DNA of 64,000 nt, from positions 2,666,001 to 2,730,000 of the forward strand of contig NZ_CAMDRE010000001.1 in NCBI RefSeq assembly GCF_945906775.1, given 5' to 3'. The first letter of the stretch is position 1. Every line of letters starts with the position of its first letter. The notes under the pieces were generated by a model. That model searched no databases. It was given only the letters and a program-made list of their open reading frames with translations, and had not been told where the DNA came from. The stretch comes from Citrobacter sp. Marseille-Q6884 (GTDB lineage Bacteria; Pseudomonadota; Gammaproteobacteria; Enterobacterales; Enterobacteriaceae). A program made the translations under genes and the position numbers. Shown here one piece after another: positions 62,271 through 64,000 of this stretch.

Positions 62271-62411
62271 ACAAGCGGCAGGGTGCAAACGGTATGACTA
62301 TTTAGCGTAAAAATTGTTGATAAAACAATCTTTCGTTAACGATTGTGTGAGGTGATTATTACAAATAATTTACTTCGGAGTGACGAATGATCAAACTGAC
62401 GCACCATAAAA

Positions 62412-62437
62412 GTGCAAAACCCCCGCCGGAGCGAGGG
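62412..62437 (-). terminator. Terminator of dps
   Basis: On the minus strand CCCTCGC-TCCG-GCGGGGG is followed by TTTTGC, 28 bases after the dps stop. Confidence 0.85.
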
Positions 62438-62464
62438 TAATATAGGTAATTCTTATGATGTCTG

Positions 62465-62968
62465 TTATTCGATGTTAGCTTCGATAAACCACAAGAATTT
62501 GTCGAGATCGCGTGAAGCGGCGGTGAAGATGTCCGCGGTATCTTCATCTTTAGCTTCGCTAATGGCTTTACGTACGCTATTAGCAACCACTGCATAACGC
62601 TCGGCCAGCTCTTTTAAGTGATCCTGCACGCTATGGATATCCAGCGGATAGCTTTTCAGCGGCGTTTTGCTGTTAATAACCTGCGTTGTACCCAGGGCAA
62701 CGCCGCCCAGTTGTACAGCACGTTCAGCCATGGTGTCGAGGTGATCGGTCAGCGCAGTACGGAAACCATCCAGCATTTCATGTACGGCAATAAAGTTTGC
62801 GCCGCGCATGTTCCAGTGCGCCTGTTTCGTGATCAATGACAGGTCGATGAACTGGATCACCTGCTGATTCAACAGCTCTACGGTCGCTTTCTTATCACTG
62901 TCGGATACATCGTTACGGGTATAAAGGAGGGGGGATGCTTTTGTTTTTACCAGTTTAGCTGTACTCAT
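62465..62968 (-). CDS. dps: Dps, DNA-binding ferritin-like protein
   Basis: A 12-mer ferritin-like protein that compacts and protects DNA in starvation and oxidises Fe(II) with peroxide. The 167-residue chain has the ferroxidase ligands His51, His63, Asp67, Asp78 and Glu82 at the E. coli positions and the lysine-rich N-terminal tail (MSTAKLVKTK) that binds DNA. AGGA lies before the ATG on the minus strand. Single gene; the 305-bp gap upstream must hold its promoter, but I could not place OxyR or IHF sites with confidence. Confidence 0.98.
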   Translation of the reverse strand: MSTAKLVKTKASPLLYTRNDVSDSDKKATVELLNQQVIQFIDLSLITKQAHWNMRGANFIAVHEMLDGFRTALTDHLDTMAERAVQLGGVALGTTQVINSKTPLKSYPLDIHSVQDHLKELAERYAVVANSVRKAISEAKDEDTADIFTAASRDLDKFLWFIEANIE

Positions 62969-63273
62969 ATTTTCATATCCTCTTGATGTTTATGTCCCAG
63001 GTCATTCAACGAGAGTAAGTATAGACCTAATTTGGGTTTAATCTTTCTGGCCTTACCTATCACTTTAATAGCGAAGTGACGAGGAAATATGAAATAGTCA
63101 ATTAAATCAATGTGGTTAGTGAATCTTCTGTATTGGGTGGATTATTTATTTTAGGAGTTATATGCGAGAGGAAATAGGGGGTGAGAAATAGATTCAATGT
63201 AAGAATAATAATCACTGAAATACTGTGTTGGATATTCTGCATGATTATGCAAACCATGCAGAATATCGGGTGA
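62969..63273. other. 305-bp gap between dps and rhtA
   Basis: AT-rich DNA with no gene. It holds the dps promoter at the 62969 end and, near rhtA, a long perfect inverted repeat (63231-63267). Confidence 0.6.
63231..63267. repeat. 13-bp perfect inverted repeat downstream of rhtA
   Basis: GATATTCTGCATG and CATGCAGAATATC are exact inverses separated by 11 bases, 7 bases past the rhtA stop. The position suggests a terminator for rhtA, but no T-tract follows on the minus strand (CAACACAG) or on the plus strand. Confidence 0.8.
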
Positions 63274-64000
63274 TTAATTCACGTCAACTTTCTTAATTTG
63301 CGGTTCCTTGCGGAGGGTGAGCGTCGATCCCATTGATGCGACAATAATGGCCCCTAACGCCAGGGTCTGGATCAGCGTCAGCGTTTCGCCGAGGAAAATC
63401 ATCCCGGAAACTGCCGCCAGTGCGGGTTCCATACTCATTAACGTGCCAAAAGTACGCGTAGGCAGTCGCGTTAACGCGATCATCTCCAGCGAGTAGGGAA
63501 GCGCTGTCGACAGCACGGCCACCGCTAAGCCTAACGGAAGAACCGACCAGTGCCACAGTGCATCGCCTGTCTGCAGAACGCCGACAGGCACGAAAACAAG
63601 TGCAGCGATTAAAGAACCGACCGCCACGGTCGCGGGACCGTGTTCTTCGCCTGCGCGTTGGCCGGTGAGAATATAGACTGCCCAGCATGCGCCAGCGCCT
63701 AATGCCAGCGCAGCACCGGTTAAATCAACATGGGAGACATCCTGACCCAGCGGCAGCAGGAACCAAAGCCCAAGCACCGCCAGCGCAACCCAAATAAAGT
63801 CTACAGGACGGCGGGATGAGAACAGCGCCACGGCGAGCGGTCCGGTAAATTCCAGCGCTACGGCGATGCCGAGTGGTACGGTCTGAATGGACAGGTAAAA
63901 GAGATAGTTCATCCCGCCAAGTGACAGGCCGTAAAACAGTAAAGGCAGGCGCTGTTCTTTGGCAAATCGTAAACGCCAGGGTTTAAAGAATGCAATGAGG
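63274..64000 (-). CDS. rhtA: RhtA, threonine/homoserine exporter (5' end outside window)
   Basis: The C-terminal 242 or so residues of a 10-helix DMT-family exporter (EamA repeats) that exports threonine, homoserine and other amino acids. Reading continues without a stop from 63912 to the window edge, giving LIAFFKPWRLRFAKEQRLPLLFYG..., as in E. coli RhtA (295 aa). About 55 N-terminal residues are missing because of the window edge. First complete codon at 63999. Confidence 0.95.
   Translation of the reverse strand, partial: LIAFFKPWRLRFAKEQRLPLLFYGLSLGGMNYLFYLSIQTVPLGIAVALEFTGPLAVALFSSRRPVDFIWVALAVLGLWFLLPLGQDVSHVDLTGAALALGAGACWAVYILTGQRAGEEHGPATVAVGSLIAALVFVPVGVLQTGDALWHWSVLPLGLAVAVLSTALPYSLEMIALTRLPTRTFGTLMSMEPALAAVSGMIFLGETLTLIQTLALGAIIVASMGSTLTLRKEPQIKKVDVN

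Noticed and set aside
1..64000. Search for CRISPR arrays, tRNA/rRNA genes, IS elements and prophage
   Set aside because: No regularly spaced repeats, transposase-like frames or cloverleaf sequences were seen; the repeats present are REP-type.

Overview
The window is a piece of an enterobacterial (Enterobacterales) core chromosome. Nearly every protein matches an Escherichia coli K-12 counterpart in length and motifs, and the order ybgS-aroG-gpmA-galMKTE-modFE-acrZ-modABC-ybhA-pgl-pemB ... ybhB-bioABFCD-uvrB-yvcK-moaABCDE-ybhL ... glnHPQ-dps-rhtA is that of E. coli. It differs from E. coli by a complete histidine-utilisation cluster (hutIGC-hutUH) between pemB and ybhB and by an extra UrtE-like ABC ATPase gene between bioD and uvrB. 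Salmonella also carries hut here, but as I recall it has slsA-type genes near uvrB that are absent from this window. A Citrobacter-like organism is my best guess from sequence alone; the genus is not proven.

Layout. 1-2.7 kb: ybgS, aroG (TyrR box) and gpmA (Fur box). 2.8-7.2 kb: the galETKM operon on the minus strand, with the gal promoter, CRP site and both GalR operators conserved. 7.3-12.7 kb: molybdate uptake and its control (modEF one way; acrZ and modABC the other, with a ModE box). 12.7-16.1 kb: ybhA, pgl and pemB. A perfect 15-bp lambda attB core lies just upstream of pemB. 16.3-22.6 kb: hutIGC and hutUH, each behind a promoter that overlaps a HutC-type operator. 22.6-28.8 kb: ybhB, the biotin operon around a BirA operator, and the orphan ATPase. 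29-31.6 kb: uvrB with LexA and DnaA boxes. 31.7-35.9 kb: yvcK and the moa operon, whose leader has a ModE box, a structured element of unknown role and a Moco riboswitch. 35.9-45.8 kb: membrane and envelope genes (ybhL, ybhN-clsB-ybhP, ybhQ, the ybhGFSR exporter and its regulator cecR). 46-51.8 kb: rhlE, SOS-linked dinG-ybiB, and ybiC. 51.9-56.4 kb: an iron locus (fiu-ybiX, ybiI) flanked by two small DUF1471 proteins (ybiJ, mcbA). 56.6-64 kb: rlmF, ybiO, glnHPQ, dps and a 5'-truncated rhtA.

Several modules work together. ModE links molybdate uptake to molybdopterin synthesis. HutI, HutG, HutU and HutH convert histidine to glutamate under HutC. BirA, TyrR, GalR, Fur, LexA, CecR and probably NtrC/sigma-54 sites can be read directly upstream of their expected genes. 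Five REP-type palindromic regions sit at operon ends or within glnHPQ. I found no tRNA, rRNA, CRISPR array, IS element or prophage. The most unusual items are the conserved, apparently empty lambda attB core, the orphan UrtE-like ATPase with a damaged ABC signature, the folded element ahead of the Moco riboswitch, and the bioC stop-codon loss that carries it into bioD.
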